Source: Petasospora fabianii (taxonomy: Eukaryota; Ascomycota; Saccharomycetes; Phaffomycetales; Wickerhamomycetaceae). From it: a stretch of 64,000 nucleotides of DNA. The DNA lies in contig CP048715.1 in assembly GCA_022641835.1 (NCBI GenBank), forward strand, positions 2,170,001 through 2,234,000, in the 5' to 3' direction. The position numbers and the translations under genes are program-made. Shown piece after piece: positions 40,514 through 50,507 of the stretch; positions within the stretch are counted from its first letter, which is position 1, and each line of letters starts with the position of its first letter. The notes under the pieces were generated by a model. That model was not told the DNA's origin. It did not search any database and worked only from the letters and a program-made list of their open reading frames with translations.

Positions 40514-42153
40514 TGTGACTGTTTTGAATAAGTGTGGGTGAAGACTTAATAAGTTGAGTGTATATGACACCCGGGTGTCGATGGCGATGGATGCACCTTT
40601 TATATATGTCTCGGGGTCAATGGACGAAGAACAGGCTGCAGTGGTAGCTCGCACCGGTCTTAGCAGACCCATCGCGGACGCTGATTGGCCAAAGATTAGC
40701 GGCTACTTCAAAAGAAACGCATTACGCCGGTGTGCGCGTACCGCTTCCATTTCTTTCTCTCGACGTAGCACACCGGGGAGAGGGAAACAAACAAGCGGGA
40801 AAGGTCCGTCAAAACTCGTAGAGAGATGTAGAGGATGCATGAGAGATTGTCCCCTTGAAAGCATTCTCCAAAAGATTGGAAGCAAAGATGGGCGCTGCTG
40901 TGAGACCGTGAAAATCGGGATCAATGTCGGTACTCCAACCTCCGCCATGTTTCTAAGAAAGTGAAAAATTACAGGTACCGCGGCGGGCTCCATCGCCGGC
41001 CATTTTGGCGAGGCCGTCATCAACTTTGCGGGGACATTCTATCATCCACGACTGGGCTTTCTGATTAGTCAACCCTCGAAAGCGGCATCGTTTTATCCGC
41101 TCTCCTCACGATCTTGGTCCGATTTTTTTGGTATACAGAGGGCCATTACAGGGAGCCATCGAACTAAACACACTGCCCCAGACGTACATGGAAGTGATGC
41201 GTCCGTGTGCACAGGACTCTCCCCGCGGTATTCCGAGAAACGACTACCCGATATCGGATCACAATCAAATCACATGAGTCAACTGAAGTGACTACATCGT
41301 TATCTACGATTTTTGGCGTTCCTGAGACGTGGCCGAGGCCCGATAGCGAGAGAAGCTGATGACGACTGCAGTCGCCCAACTCCGCGGAACTGGAGGTCAA
41401 ACAGTACTGTGCGCATGGAAGCGGAAAAAATGGGTGTCATTCAACAAAGCGCATGACTCTCCGAAGCAGCCAGTCACAGCGATCTGATACTACAAAAGGA
41501 TCCTTCATGGTACTGTACGTCATAGGTCCTGGCTTCCACGTAGAGGATCTGCCGTCTGGGGTGCTGCCTTCTGTACTGCCTGTTTACCTGGATCAGGATT
41601 GTATTTTTTTCCATCTGCCTCATGCTTCGACCTGCCAAAAACCGAACTCAGATGGGCCCCTACAGCTTTCCCAAAATGTCGATGTCGATGATCAGGGGGG
41701 AGGGATATCCTAATCGGTAGCCACCATCCTTATCAGTGGCGTTCTCCGATGCGGTTGGATGGTTACTCCGGTGTGCTCGTACCACGAATAACAACTAGAC
41801 CTCCAAAGGGCCCTGCCTATAATGGCCGGTATTCTCCGCAGTGGATACTACGCCGGTGAGGGGCAACCTTTCTTTTTTGTATAGATGGCACCGTCAATAG
41901 CGTCTTGACACAATCGGAGGAAAAAAGGAAAACAAAAAAGAAAAGAATGTGTCAAACTTAAATGCGTCCGAGCCGTTCGTGCCTCTTTGCGGCGGAAGCA
42001 CGCTGCCATCGGAGTTGCGGTACGGCATTACCTCAAATAGCTATCGCCGTAGTGCTCGTACCATGCCATCGAGGTCCATCTCCGGACCCCTCCTAGCGTT
42101 CAACTACCAGTTAATGAGGCTGGTTGTTCGTATAAATCGTACCTTCAAGCATA
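40514..42153. promoter_or_regulatory. 1.64-kb GDH1 upstream region with a three-copy 18-mer
   Basis: No gene was recognised. On the GDH1 strand there is a TATA box (complement of TTTATATATA, 40598-40607) and a CCAAT box (ATTGG on plus, 40684-40688), the Hap2/3/4/5 target known to act on GDH1 in S. cerevisiae. An 18-bp motif of the form CKCCGKWGTGCKCGTACC occurs three times, at 40725-40742, 41766-41783 and 42045-42062. The distal half also reads into the KAR5 terminator. The length is unusual for this otherwise compact window. Confidence 0.55.
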
Positions 42154-43545
42154 CTACTGTATAAATTCTGTTCTATTCGTTATCCCCTCCATCACCCGCT
42201 TCTCCAGTTCCTGGTCCACAACCTTACCAACCAACAGGAACACAGTTCCAAGACAACTACCCACGACAACACTAACAACAAAGATGCCGACATACTTGAA
42301 TACGTTCACTCTATAGCTAACCATAACACATGTGGCAAATGTCACAACTGTCAAAGTACCAGTGACTAGCACTGCCTCGAGCTTGACGCGCCAGTCCGAT
42401 GCAACAAAGAGCATACCGCGGACGAGGACATTATCCAGTAGGACATCATTCATTGTTGTTATGACATCTGTAGCATCTTTCACACCGGACTTCAAAGAGT
42501 CAACGATGCCGTTCATACTTGAAAGTGACTCGTTGAGGCTGTCAGCAGACTGTGATGAAGCTTCAACGTTCAAGTGAAGATCTTTTGAAATCTCATAGGT
42601 TGAAGAAAGCTGACGGTTCAGTGTGAGCAGTGCGGCCCTTGTAGCCTCAACAGATGTACTCATAAGCAGGTCTCTTTGCTCCAAATCAGACAAAAATCTG
42701 TTACGTAGTGTCTCAAGCTCTGAAGTGAATCTAGTATCAATCGACTGGAAAAACGAAAGTATGTTGGATTCCAAGCTATCTGTCTGTTCCTTTGCCAAGG
42801 TCGTTACAGCAACGCTCATACTTGAAAGCCTTTCCATCTGCTTGGTGATGTACTCCCACATCATATCAATCTTATCCATATTTTGTTCCCCACTCGCCTT
42901 CATCTGGTTCATTAACGAACTCATCTTATCAAAGCTTGCCTTACTCTCCATCTTAAACTTCTCGGAGGCATCAACATACTCCTGTAACACTTCAAACACA
43001 TGCTCATAATGTTCTGTAACATCAAGAAACACCTTCCAAATTTCCTCCTTTTCATATGGTAGTGATTCTTGTAGACAAATCTCACCAATGGAGCGATAGT
43101 ACCCACTATATGTAGTCCACCACTGGCTCCTCTTCTCCATAGTCATCACACACAAGGCATAGTCAACACTGTCGCCGCCAAAGAAGTATCCCCCCTTACA
43201 TCCGTGACATTCTTCAGGATATTCAATTCCAGCAACTTCAAATTCACAAACGCTTAGCTTCGCAGCGGTAGCGGCCCTCAGTTGTGGATCGATGTCATTG
43301 ACTGAAGACTTGAGACACTGGCCCAAAATTGGGTCGAGGGCAGTGCGGACACATGACGTATCGTATTGTGGTTGTTCCTTGTAAAAGCTAATCTCACGTT
43401 GTTGGGCAGTGAGGTTACGGTACCGGAAGAGGATGTCGTTGATGGTGTACGAGTCGGATGAAGAAGGGTGAATGGAGAATAGAGCTGCAGCGGTAAGTGG
43501 AAGGAGATGTGCAAGTTGGTTGAGCATGGTAGTTGTGTACAGCAT
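42154..43545 (-). CDS. KAR5: Nuclear fusion (karyogamy) protein Kar5
   Basis: Kar5 acts in the nuclear envelope near the spindle pole body for nuclear membrane fusion after mating (Tht1/Brambleberry/GEX1 family). The 463-residue product has a hydrophobic N-terminal signal (LAHLLPLTAAALFSI). A Cys-rich domain carries the family pattern SCVRTALDPILGQCLKS..KLSVCEFEVAGIEYPEECHGC. A long coiled-coil region (about 180-370) follows, then two to three hydrophobic segments near the C-terminus (LEAVLVTGTLTVVTFATCVM; VGIFVVSVVVGSCLGTVFLL). S. cerevisiae Kar5 is 504 aa. A TGAAAC core (minus strand, 43636-43641) about 90 bp upstream resembles a degenerate pheromone response element. Confidence 0.85.
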   Translation of the reverse strand: MLYTTTMLNQLAHLLPLTAAALFSIHPSSSDSYTINDILFRYRNLTAQQREISFYKEQPQYDTSCVRTALDPILGQCLKSSVNDIDPQLRAATAAKLSVCEFEVAGIEYPEECHGCKGGYFFGGDSVDYALCVMTMEKRSQWWTTYSGYYRSIGEICLQESLPYEKEEIWKVFLDVTEHYEHVFEVLQEYVDASEKFKMESKASFDKMSSLMNQMKASGEQNMDKIDMMWEYITKQMERLSSMSVAVTTLAKEQTDSLESNILSFFQSIDTRFTSELETLRNRFLSDLEQRDLLMSTSVEATRAALLTLNRQLSSTYEISKDLHLNVEASSQSADSLNESLSSMNGIVDSLKSGVKDATDVITTMNDVLLDNVLVRGMLFVASDWRVKLEAVLVTGTLTVVTFATCVMVSYRVNVFKYVGIFVVSVVVGSCLGTVFLLVGKVVDQELEKRVMEGITNRTEFIQ

Positions 43546-44185
43546 TTTTAACTGGTGTGTATATTAAGTGCTTGGAAAGGACAGATGTGAGGAAGTATCC
43601 TTTTCTTAGCTTTGTCGAAGATGATGCGGTCGGTGGTTTCACATATGTAGCACCACATCAAATGACACATCACATCAAGCGATGCGCCTTACATAGACGA
43701 AATGAATGATTTTGAGCACAGCTATAATATGGGTATTTGCAAGTTAGGGCCAATATGTAGATTGTCATAGACTGACGCAATCTCGATCAATGTAGGCAGA
43801 CTATCTTGTGGAGAGACCACTGCACTCAGGGCCTCGCACGAGACTCATGCAAGTAGCAACTAGGTAGTAACATTTCTTGGTTAGGACTCAAAGGCCTACT
43901 AGCAGCGCAAAGCTCTACACATTCTTACGTCCCGAAACTACTAGTTCCAATGACACATCTCGAAAAAAGTACTAAAACCAATCTCTTAGCGTTGTTGAAA
44001 GTGTTATAATGTGTCTAGAGAAGATTAGTGTGCCCCACCACATCCAAACACCACTAGACGCCGCGATCAATCGAGAGCTTCACAGTGCGCCGATCAACAG
44101 AGGCAGAACAGGTCTTCATCACTACACAGACGACTCAGCGCCTAGCCACCCTTCTACATTAATCACGGGATTTACCCCTTGCACA
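43546..44185. promoter_or_regulatory. KAR5/SIN4 divergent promoter region
   Basis: This stretch holds the KAR5 and SIN4 promoters. The only motif of note is the TGAAAC core at 43636-43641 on the KAR5 strand. The SIN4 frame stays open upstream to an ATG at 44009, so part of this stretch could be coding if the longer start is used. Confidence 0.4.
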
Positions 44186-46753
44186 ATGCCTCACCCGCTT
44201 CGAGACCGCTCGGCGCACCAAATCTCATGGTCTCGTAATGGCTTCATCGCATATGCCGACCTCACTGACACCACCAACCTCAGCATCACCAAGCTAGAGT
44301 CGATCAAGGGTTCCCAATGGCGCCTTGCCCCAAAGAACACATACACTGTTAAGCCTCCATCCCAGACACATCTCCGTCCAATCCAGTCAGTGCACTGGTC
44401 GCCTGCAGGTGCTGAACTTGCGATCATCGATGAAGTTGGATGCGTTACCATCATCGGAGCTGGTGTTGTGAGAGTTGGCACGCAACACCAAATCTCGAGC
44501 TACGAAGACGTCGATGTCTTGTATCAGGATGACGTCGGGAAATGTGATGGCGCGTCAATTCTCAAAGGCGTTGCTTTCAAATGGCTCAACGTTGACAAGC
44601 CAATCATCGCTGCCTCCCCCGCCATGGCAAGTGGTGAAAAGTACACATACGCTGTGCATCAGTACAAGAGTTATGGATGTTTGCATCCGGTTCCAGGAAA
44701 GACGGGATGTATTCTTGTGAGGAAAAATGGTGTGCTAGATCTCTACTATCAAAATGTCGGGAACATGCTAGAATTTCAAAAAACAAGTGTGACGTTGGAG
44801 AAGGAGACATGGTTCGATCAGGCCAGTGTTGGATATTTGCGAGATGGAAGCATCATTGTCGCTACATATTGTCCGATGGACCATGCACTCAGAGTGTACA
44901 AGCTGACAATTGACTGGGGTACGAATCCTCAAACGAAACTGCAGCCAGTCTTCAAAGTGGAGAGACTCATTTGTGAGAAGTTGAACAGAGTTGGAAAGAA
45001 CGGTCTGATGTTGGAGCTTGACAGAGTGGAAATTGTATCTCCCAACTTTGCTCTGGAGTCAGATTTGGACATCTTGATGAGCTTCACTGGGCCCGGTGTC
45101 TTGGGCAAAACACTCTTGCAGAAGTATCAGATCTCAACAGAGTACAAGAACTTGAGATTTAAAAGTGACATGGGATCAGTTGAGGGTTATCCAAATCTTG
45201 TTCTCATAGGTGAAGATACGCTTCAGGATGAGATTTTGGACATTGGATTCAAAAACTTCGACTTCATTGTTGTCGTTATCACCACCAAGGGAAAAGTTCA
45301 ATTGAGGAGCCGGAAAATGTTGGCTCTCCACCGACCATCGGCATCATCTATCACATCCATGCTTGATGCAGGATACAAATTCGAATCACCAGAATCTGAC
45401 CCAGTAGCCATGTCGGTTTCTCCATCACTTGCTGGATATGTCAGATACTCCAAGGGAGAGCTCACTTTCCACGGAATCAAAAAGATAAACCCAGAATGGC
45501 AACAGAAGGAGATTCTCACAGTTGCAGCAGGTATCGCATCTGTTGTTGCCTCCACAGGATATACAAACACCGATGCTAATGAACTTATCGCTGTGATCCA
45601 ATCCGAACTTTCCACGATTCCAGAGTCGATGCGTATGCAGTTCATCACTACTGTGCTTCGTGAATCTCACCTTGCCATCAACTTCACATTGGATTATTCC
45701 AAGGATCAGATTGACAAGCTTCTCGTGTCACCACCACTCCAGAGACTCCTGGGGCTGCAATACTCCATTGGTAAGTTTGCCCCAACGAATGAACAGAGTT
45801 GCATTGCCCAAAGTCTGCTCAACTTGAGATTGGTGTCGTTCAGCATCATGTTGTCACTCAGAACGTTGTACCACCTTCAGCAACGGATTGCTAAAAAGGG
45901 AAACATCGACAGCGTCGGTGATGCTGTGTTTAGAGCTGAGAGTTTACTGAGTGCCATTGGTCCTATCAACTGGCTCATGGAGCTCTTCATCTTTAGTATC
46001 CAGGAACTCTTGGATGTCACAGTAGATCCATCACATAAGACCATTGTGGTGAGTTTGTTCTTGGCCAAGATCCCAAGATCGCTGATGACATACTCCATTT
46101 CCGGTATCAAGAGAATCGACATGTTCATATCGAAGATGGAGGAAAACTACAGGGTTAATCGTCAGAATCCGTTGAATGCGGAGTTATTAGCCAAAAGTAT
46201 TGAGAGATTCAGAATGCTAATGAAAACAGTTAACTTGGACCAATTGGAAAAGTTCTTTGGTATGATCGATCAATCCTTACCAGACAACAAGGCCATGGGA
46301 CCAGCAACGGAACAGTCTCTCATATTTGAGAACAAGATACCACAGGTGTATTCTTCCCATGCCAATGCTATGGTTCAAAAGTTTTTGTCTCTCTTTGAAA
46401 ATCAGCCAATGTCTGATATCTACTTCCAGGATACAACATGGCTCAATTTGAAGGTGAAACCAAATAAGATTCCAACAAAGGTTGTAATTCCAACAAACTC
46501 AACAGTACCTCCTGTTGTCAGCCTAAGTAAGGACATTGTTGATGATATCACCAAGACAGTCATCACCAACAAGGAAAAATTGAAGAAGTGTTTGAGATGT
46601 GATAGTATTAGAGGTAACTCTGAGAACGATGGGTTCAACTTGTTGGGTAGAAGCTTGACTATGGGTGTAACACATTGGCCTGTGGCATTCCACAAAACTT
46701 GCCTCTGTGGTAGTTGTTGGGTCTACCTCCGTCCTAATGAGTGTGGCATCTAA
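44186..46753 (+). CDS. SIN4: Mediator tail subunit Sin4/Med16
   Basis: Med16 is a component of the Mediator tail module that contacts activators and also represses basal transcription. The product (855 aa from this ATG) has an N-terminal beta-propeller-like region (HQISWSRNGFIAYAD, LRPIQSVHWSPAGAELAIID). A helical middle follows, and then the family's C-terminal zinc-binding-like motif: CLRCDSIRG..THWPVAFHKTCLCGSCW. S. cerevisiae Sin4 is 974 aa. The frame is open from 44009, which would add 59 residues lacking conservation, so I prefer MPHPLRDRSAHQISW. In S. cerevisiae SIN4 (YNL236W) and YTP1 (YNL237W) are adjacent, as here. Confidence 0.9.
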   Translation: MPHPLRDRSAHQISWSRNGFIAYADLTDTTNLSITKLESIKGSQWRLAPKNTYTVKPPSQTHLRPIQSVHWSPAGAELAIIDEVGCVTIIGAGVVRVGTQHQISSYEDVDVLYQDDVGKCDGASILKGVAFKWLNVDKPIIAASPAMASGEKYTYAVHQYKSYGCLHPVPGKTGCILVRKNGVLDLYYQNVGNMLEFQKTSVTLEKETWFDQASVGYLRDGSIIVATYCPMDHALRVYKLTIDWGTNPQTKLQPVFKVERLICEKLNRVGKNGLMLELDRVEIVSPNFALESDLDILMSFTGPGVLGKTLLQKYQISTEYKNLRFKSDMGSVEGYPNLVLIGEDTLQDEILDIGFKNFDFIVVVITTKGKVQLRSRKMLALHRPSASSITSMLDAGYKFESPESDPVAMSVSPSLAGYVRYSKGELTFHGIKKINPEWQQKEILTVAAGIASVVASTGYTNTDANELIAVIQSELSTIPESMRMQFITTVLRESHLAINFTLDYSKDQIDKLLVSPPLQRLLGLQYSIGKFAPTNEQSCIAQSLLNLRLVSFSIMLSLRTLYHLQQRIAKKGNIDSVGDAVFRAESLLSAIGPINWLMELFIFSIQELLDVTVDPSHKTIVVSLFLAKIPRSLMTYSISGIKRIDMFISKMEENYRVNRQNPLNAELLAKSIERFRMLMKTVNLDQLEKFFGMIDQSLPDNKAMGPATEQSLIFENKIPQVYSSHANAMVQKFLSLFENQPMSDIYFQDTTWLNLKVKPNKIPTKVVIPTNSTVPPVVSLSKDIVDDITKTVITNKEKLKKCLRCDSIRGNSENDGFNLLGRSLTMGVTHWPVAFHKTCLCGSCWVYLRPNECGI

Positions 46754-46842
46754 GAAGTAAGGTAAATGATATGAATGTTTACGCATTATTTATAGTCGTC
46801 ATTAAGTAGATTTGCGTGTCGTGGGCGGTCTGGCGGCCCTTT

Positions 46843-48177
46843 TCATACCTCACGATCCAGGTCAAAGTCGGCCTCTGATGGAGTCTCAGCGCTTGAGATG
46901 TTTCTCCCAACAGCGCTGTAATCTGAGAGATCAATATTACCAACACCAGTAAGCTTCATATAGAGCTCTAAAAGAAGTAGATACCAGAGGTAAATGAGGA
47001 ATGCACCGCCTGTCACGACCATGATGTATGAACTATGGTCGGCTTTAAGTCTCAACACAAGGTTGAGTTGCTCCTCGTTGGCACCCATGAACAACACACC
47101 TGACTCGATAAGACAGAATGGCGGAAGGTATTGGAATGAATGGATCTGATTTCTTGAAAATCTTTCGTCTCTGAGCAAAAAGGAAATCTCCACGATTCTC
47201 AAAGCACCGCCGGTCATTAAGACAAGACCAAACATGTAGTGCACCTTTGTACTGATTTGAAGTTTCTGGACATGCTCAGACATAGACCAGCCGGTGAATA
47301 TAAGTAACAAGGATGGGACAAATGTTCTTCTGCCACCCCTAGCCAAGTATACGCCAAGCAAACCACCACACCACCAAATGATACCCATAGCTGTGTGTTG
47401 ATAATCACCATGTCCCCAGCCTTCACGGCCCCAGCGGTGTTCAGTGAAAGTGTTAACGATACCCCAGAGTAGCATCACAAGGGAATCATAGAAGTCCTGG
47501 GATTGTCCTCCTGTTCTTTCTCTGAGGAATGGCAACACGAGCACAGTGGCATACATGCAACCATAAAAGACAAAAGCTGAACCCATGATACCATGAGCAA
47601 GACACTGCCCCGTGTGGGCATCACGACAGAATCCAAACATGGCAACTGGTGCCAAACAGACCTTGACCCAGCCTGTCAGTGTACACACGACACTCAACAC
47701 TCTATGGATTATACGCACGCTTCTTTCGCTCATCTGTGCAGCTGGCCCCATTTGCTTCTCATTGTTAAAGAACTTTGATCCCGAGTGAACGAGACCGAAG
47801 AAAAGGTTGACACCGGACAGGAGCAGTAGGAACCATGCTGTTCCCCTACTGGTTCTGTTCTCGACACCGTCTCCGTCAGGGAACCGGAGGAAGAGGGCCT
47901 CAATGGCGTTGTACGCTGTAGTGATGATTTGGATAACAACGGCTGCGTGGAGACGCTCAGCGAAGACAAGCACAGCGGAGACTGATGGAGCAAGAAGCAC
48001 CAGGAGTAGTGTTAGAATCCAATGGAAAGACTTGGAGGCACCTTGGGTGATCTGTGGGCGTGGGTAGAGCTCTTCGTCATCGCCCTCCATCACCATGCCG
48101 TCCATAGCGGAGACGAGCAATGGTAGTATGGACAGCAGGAAGAGGTATGTGGTCCGTGATTTGGGGAGAGAGCCCAT
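46843..48177 (-). CDS. YTP1: Ytp1-like multispanning membrane protein
   Basis: This is a conserved fungal membrane protein of unknown biochemical function (Ytp1, YNL237W). The 444-residue product has an N-terminal signal-like helix (TYLFLLSILPLLVSAM), an acidic luminal stretch (MVMEGDDEELYPRPQ) and about ten further hydrophobic segments. These include WILTLLLVLLAPSVSAVLVF, GIIWWCGGLLGVYLARGG and GGAFLIYLWYLLLLELYMKL. Length is close to S. cerevisiae Ytp1 (459 aa). A His-rich or heme-binding role has been suggested for relatives, but I see nothing decisive. Confidence 0.9.
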   Translation of the reverse strand: MGSLPKSRTTYLFLLSILPLLVSAMDGMVMEGDDEELYPRPQITQGASKSFHWILTLLLVLLAPSVSAVLVFAERLHAAVVIQIITTAYNAIEALFLRFPDGDGVENRTSRGTAWFLLLLSGVNLFFGLVHSGSKFFNNEKQMGPAAQMSERSVRIIHRVLSVVCTLTGWVKVCLAPVAMFGFCRDAHTGQCLAHGIMGSAFVFYGCMYATVLVLPFLRERTGGQSQDFYDSLVMLLWGIVNTFTEHRWGREGWGHGDYQHTAMGIIWWCGGLLGVYLARGGRRTFVPSLLLIFTGWSMSEHVQKLQISTKVHYMFGLVLMTGGALRIVEISFLLRDERFSRNQIHSFQYLPPFCLIESGVLFMGANEEQLNLVLRLKADHSSYIMVVTGGAFLIYLWYLLLLELYMKLTGVGNIDLSDYSAVGRNISSAETPSEADFDLDREV

Positions 48178-48683
48178 CTTGTCGATTAAGTGGATAGTAA
48201 AGGACTGGAGGGGGATTCTTGGAGAAGTATTAGCCAGTGATTAAGTGGTTTGAGGGTGTTATAGCCGAATGGGTGAGGTAAAGTATCACCTGGTCGGTTT
48301 TTAGCCTGGAGTGCTGCCGGGGGTAACTCGGATTTGGCGGCTGAGAAGGTCGGGGATCGTGGTTGGAAGGGGGGCGAAGAATCATGCGATGTGGTGGATG
48401 TTTAGCTTCAGAGACACACCAACACTAAGTATAGACCTGTAAACAACTAGTTTTCAGAGCTTAACCAGCACACCATTCTCATTCCAACATACCACCCACC
48501 ACCTGTTATCATAACCCCGCCACCTCAAAGTCACCCAAAAGTTCGCGCGCTGAACTTAACTACTCAATATCAGCCACCACTTAGCTTATCACCGGTATAA
48601 CTCAGCTTAGGAAAGAGGCTGTTTGTCTGTTTGCTTCTTGAATTAGACACATATTTATTACAATTGTCCAACAACGGCTCACA
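48178..48683. promoter_or_regulatory. YTP1/LAP3 divergent promoter region
   Basis: No gene is visible in this 506-bp divergent promoter. No strong motif was recognised. Confidence 0.35.
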
Positions 48684-50033
48684 ATGGTTGCTTTCAAGAC
48701 TGAGAACCTCACTAGCTGGGACACCGAGCTATCCCAGGACCCAACCTATTCCCTCGCCTCCTCTGTGTTGCAGCAGCGCAGCACCGATGAACTTCTGATC
48801 AACTCCACCGTCAAGATCCCAAACGTGTTCTCTAACGTAATTGACCCAGAAGGTTCCCCAATCACCAACCAGAAGGCCAGTGGTAGATGCTGGTTGTTTG
48901 CCACCACTAACATGCTTCGTCGCACTGGTGCCGAGAAACTCAACCTCAAGGAGTTCCAGCTCTCTCAGACATATCTCTTCTTCTACGACAAACTCGAAAA
49001 GTGCAACTACTTCCTCGACAAAATTGCCGAGACCCATGAGGAGGATGTTGATTCCAGACTCGTTCAGGCCCTGCTTTTCGACCCAACCAGCGACGGTGGC
49101 CAGTTCACCATGGTTCAGAACTTGTTGGAGAAGTACGCCGTGGTGCCAATTGACGTTTACCCGGACACCTTCACATCCACCAACTCAAGAAAGCTCAATG
49201 AGCTCCTCAAATCTAAGCTTAGAGAGTATGCTGAGATTCTGAGAGAGAAGAAGTCCAGCGGTGAGGATGTTGACTCCACCAAGTCCAGCATGATGAAAGA
49301 GATCTACAAGTACATGACCATCTTCCTTGGCCAGCCTCCAAAACCTGAGGAGAAGTTCACATGGGAGTACTACGACAAGGACAAGAAATATAACAAGATC
49401 ACGATGACTCCACATGAGTTCTATGCCAAGTACATTGACTATGATTACACTAACAGTGTTTCCATCGTCAACGATCCACGTAATCCATACGAGAGAGTCC
49501 TTAAGGTCAAAGACCTCAACAACATGTCAGGTGGTCGTGAAGTGAAGTATCTCAACTTGCCAAACGAAGTACTCACTGATCTTATCGTCAAGAGAATCAA
49601 GGCCAACAAGCCAGTTTTCTTTGGTTCACATACCCCAAAGTACATGCATAAGAAGAAGGGCATTATGGATGTAAACTTGTTCCACTATGATAGTTTTGGA
49701 TTCAAGCAGAATCAGAAGAAGGCCAGTCGTGTCAAGTATGGTGAATCATTAATGACGCACGCTATGCTCATCACTGGTGTCAATATCGATGACAAGACCG
49801 GTAAACCAAACCGCTACCGTGTCGAAAACTCATGGGGTAAGGACTCCGGTATCGATGGCTACTATATCATGACTCAGAACTACTTTGAAGAGTGGTGTTA
49901 TCAGATTGTCGTTGAGCTAGATGAGATTAAGGAGTATGCACACTTATTGGACCAGGAGCCTATTGAATTGCCTCTCTGGGATCCAATGGGTGCATTGGCT
50001 TGTTCCTCTAACTGCGAATGCTCCAAACTATGA
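48684..50033 (+). CDS. LAP3: Bleomycin hydrolase (cysteine aminopeptidase) with a C-terminal SKL
   Basis: This papain-like C1B cysteine aminopeptidase (Blh1/Lap3/Gal6) hydrolyses bleomycin and homocysteine thiolactone. The family forms a hexameric barrel whose C-terminal arm enters the active site. The 449-residue product has the catalytic Cys69 in NQKASGRCWLFATTN, His in LMTHAMLITGVN and Asn in YRVENSWGKDSG. The conserved LVQALLFDPTSDGGQF lies between them. It ends CSSNCECSKL. The final SKL is a canonical type 1 peroxisomal targeting signal, not part of the usual Lap3 C-terminus, so peroxisomal location is possible (inference). LAP3 and KEX2 are neighbours in S. cerevisiae too (YNL239W/YNL238W), though here LAP3 comes first. 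Confidence 0.95.
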   Translation: MVAFKTENLTSWDTELSQDPTYSLASSVLQQRSTDELLINSTVKIPNVFSNVIDPEGSPITNQKASGRCWLFATTNMLRRTGAEKLNLKEFQLSQTYLFFYDKLEKCNYFLDKIAETHEEDVDSRLVQALLFDPTSDGGQFTMVQNLLEKYAVVPIDVYPDTFTSTNSRKLNELLKSKLREYAEILREKKSSGEDVDSTKSSMMKEIYKYMTIFLGQPPKPEEKFTWEYYDKDKKYNKITMTPHEFYAKYIDYDYTNSVSIVNDPRNPYERVLKVKDLNNMSGGREVKYLNLPNEVLTDLIVKRIKANKPVFFGSHTPKYMHKKKGIMDVNLFHYDSFGFKQNQKKASRVKYGESLMTHAMLITGVNIDDKTGKPNRYRVENSWGKDSGIDGYYIMTQNYFEEWCYQIVVELDEIKEYAHLLDQEPIELPLWDPMGALACSSNCECSKL

Positions 50034-50507
50034 TCTAAGCGCTATCCATAAATTCACGTACAGTTTGATCCAAGACTTTTGTCAAAATCGATGTAGTACT
50101 GCATGCGGCCCATCTTGACAGCAGATGTGTGGGGATGTAAATATAGACATCAACTCCTCATGAGACCACAAGCACATGCGCGCCCCACAACCTCAAGATG
50201 TCCAAATGTATCAACTACCAACACACATATCCCTGAGTCTTCCATCGGCCAAAATCTCCCAATCTGGGAGACAATTAAAAGAAGATGAAACATGTAATTG
50301 AGGCTCCGCCTGTGGCCGTGGCCCCGCCAAAAGAAAAAAAAAAATCCTCGAAGCGCGACAATCTCAAAAGAAAAACAGACGTACCGAGCTCTTCTTGGCC
50401 CTCTTCGACAGGTGTCTATTCTTACTTTTCCGCCATACTCACCCCCTCGCAACACATTCCTCACCTCTTCTCACACGCCCAGAAAGTCCATCACTACACA
50501 TACCGTC
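50034..50507. promoter_or_regulatory. LAP3 3' end and KEX2 upstream region
   Basis: No gene was recognised here. The KEX2 frame remains open upstream to an ATG at 50298, but that stretch is Lys/Arg-rich and would bury the signal peptide. I treat it as leader. Confidence 0.45.

Noticed and set aside
39146-40531. 461-codon open frame antisense to GDH1
   Set aside because: Same codon-bias shadow; Ser/Thr/Leu/Val-rich translation without motifs.
41105-41120. Sm-like ATTTTTTTGG in the GDH1 upstream region
   Set aside because: No U2, U4 or U5 conserved sequences (branch-recognition, U4/U6 pairing or U5 loop) precede it.
44009-44185. 59-residue N-terminal extension of SIN4
   Set aside because: There is no resemblance to Med16, and homology begins after the ATG at 44186. 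It is not excluded entirely.
50298-50507. Extended N-terminus for KEX2
   Set aside because: The added 70 residues are basic and unconserved and would bury the signal peptide that starts at 50508.
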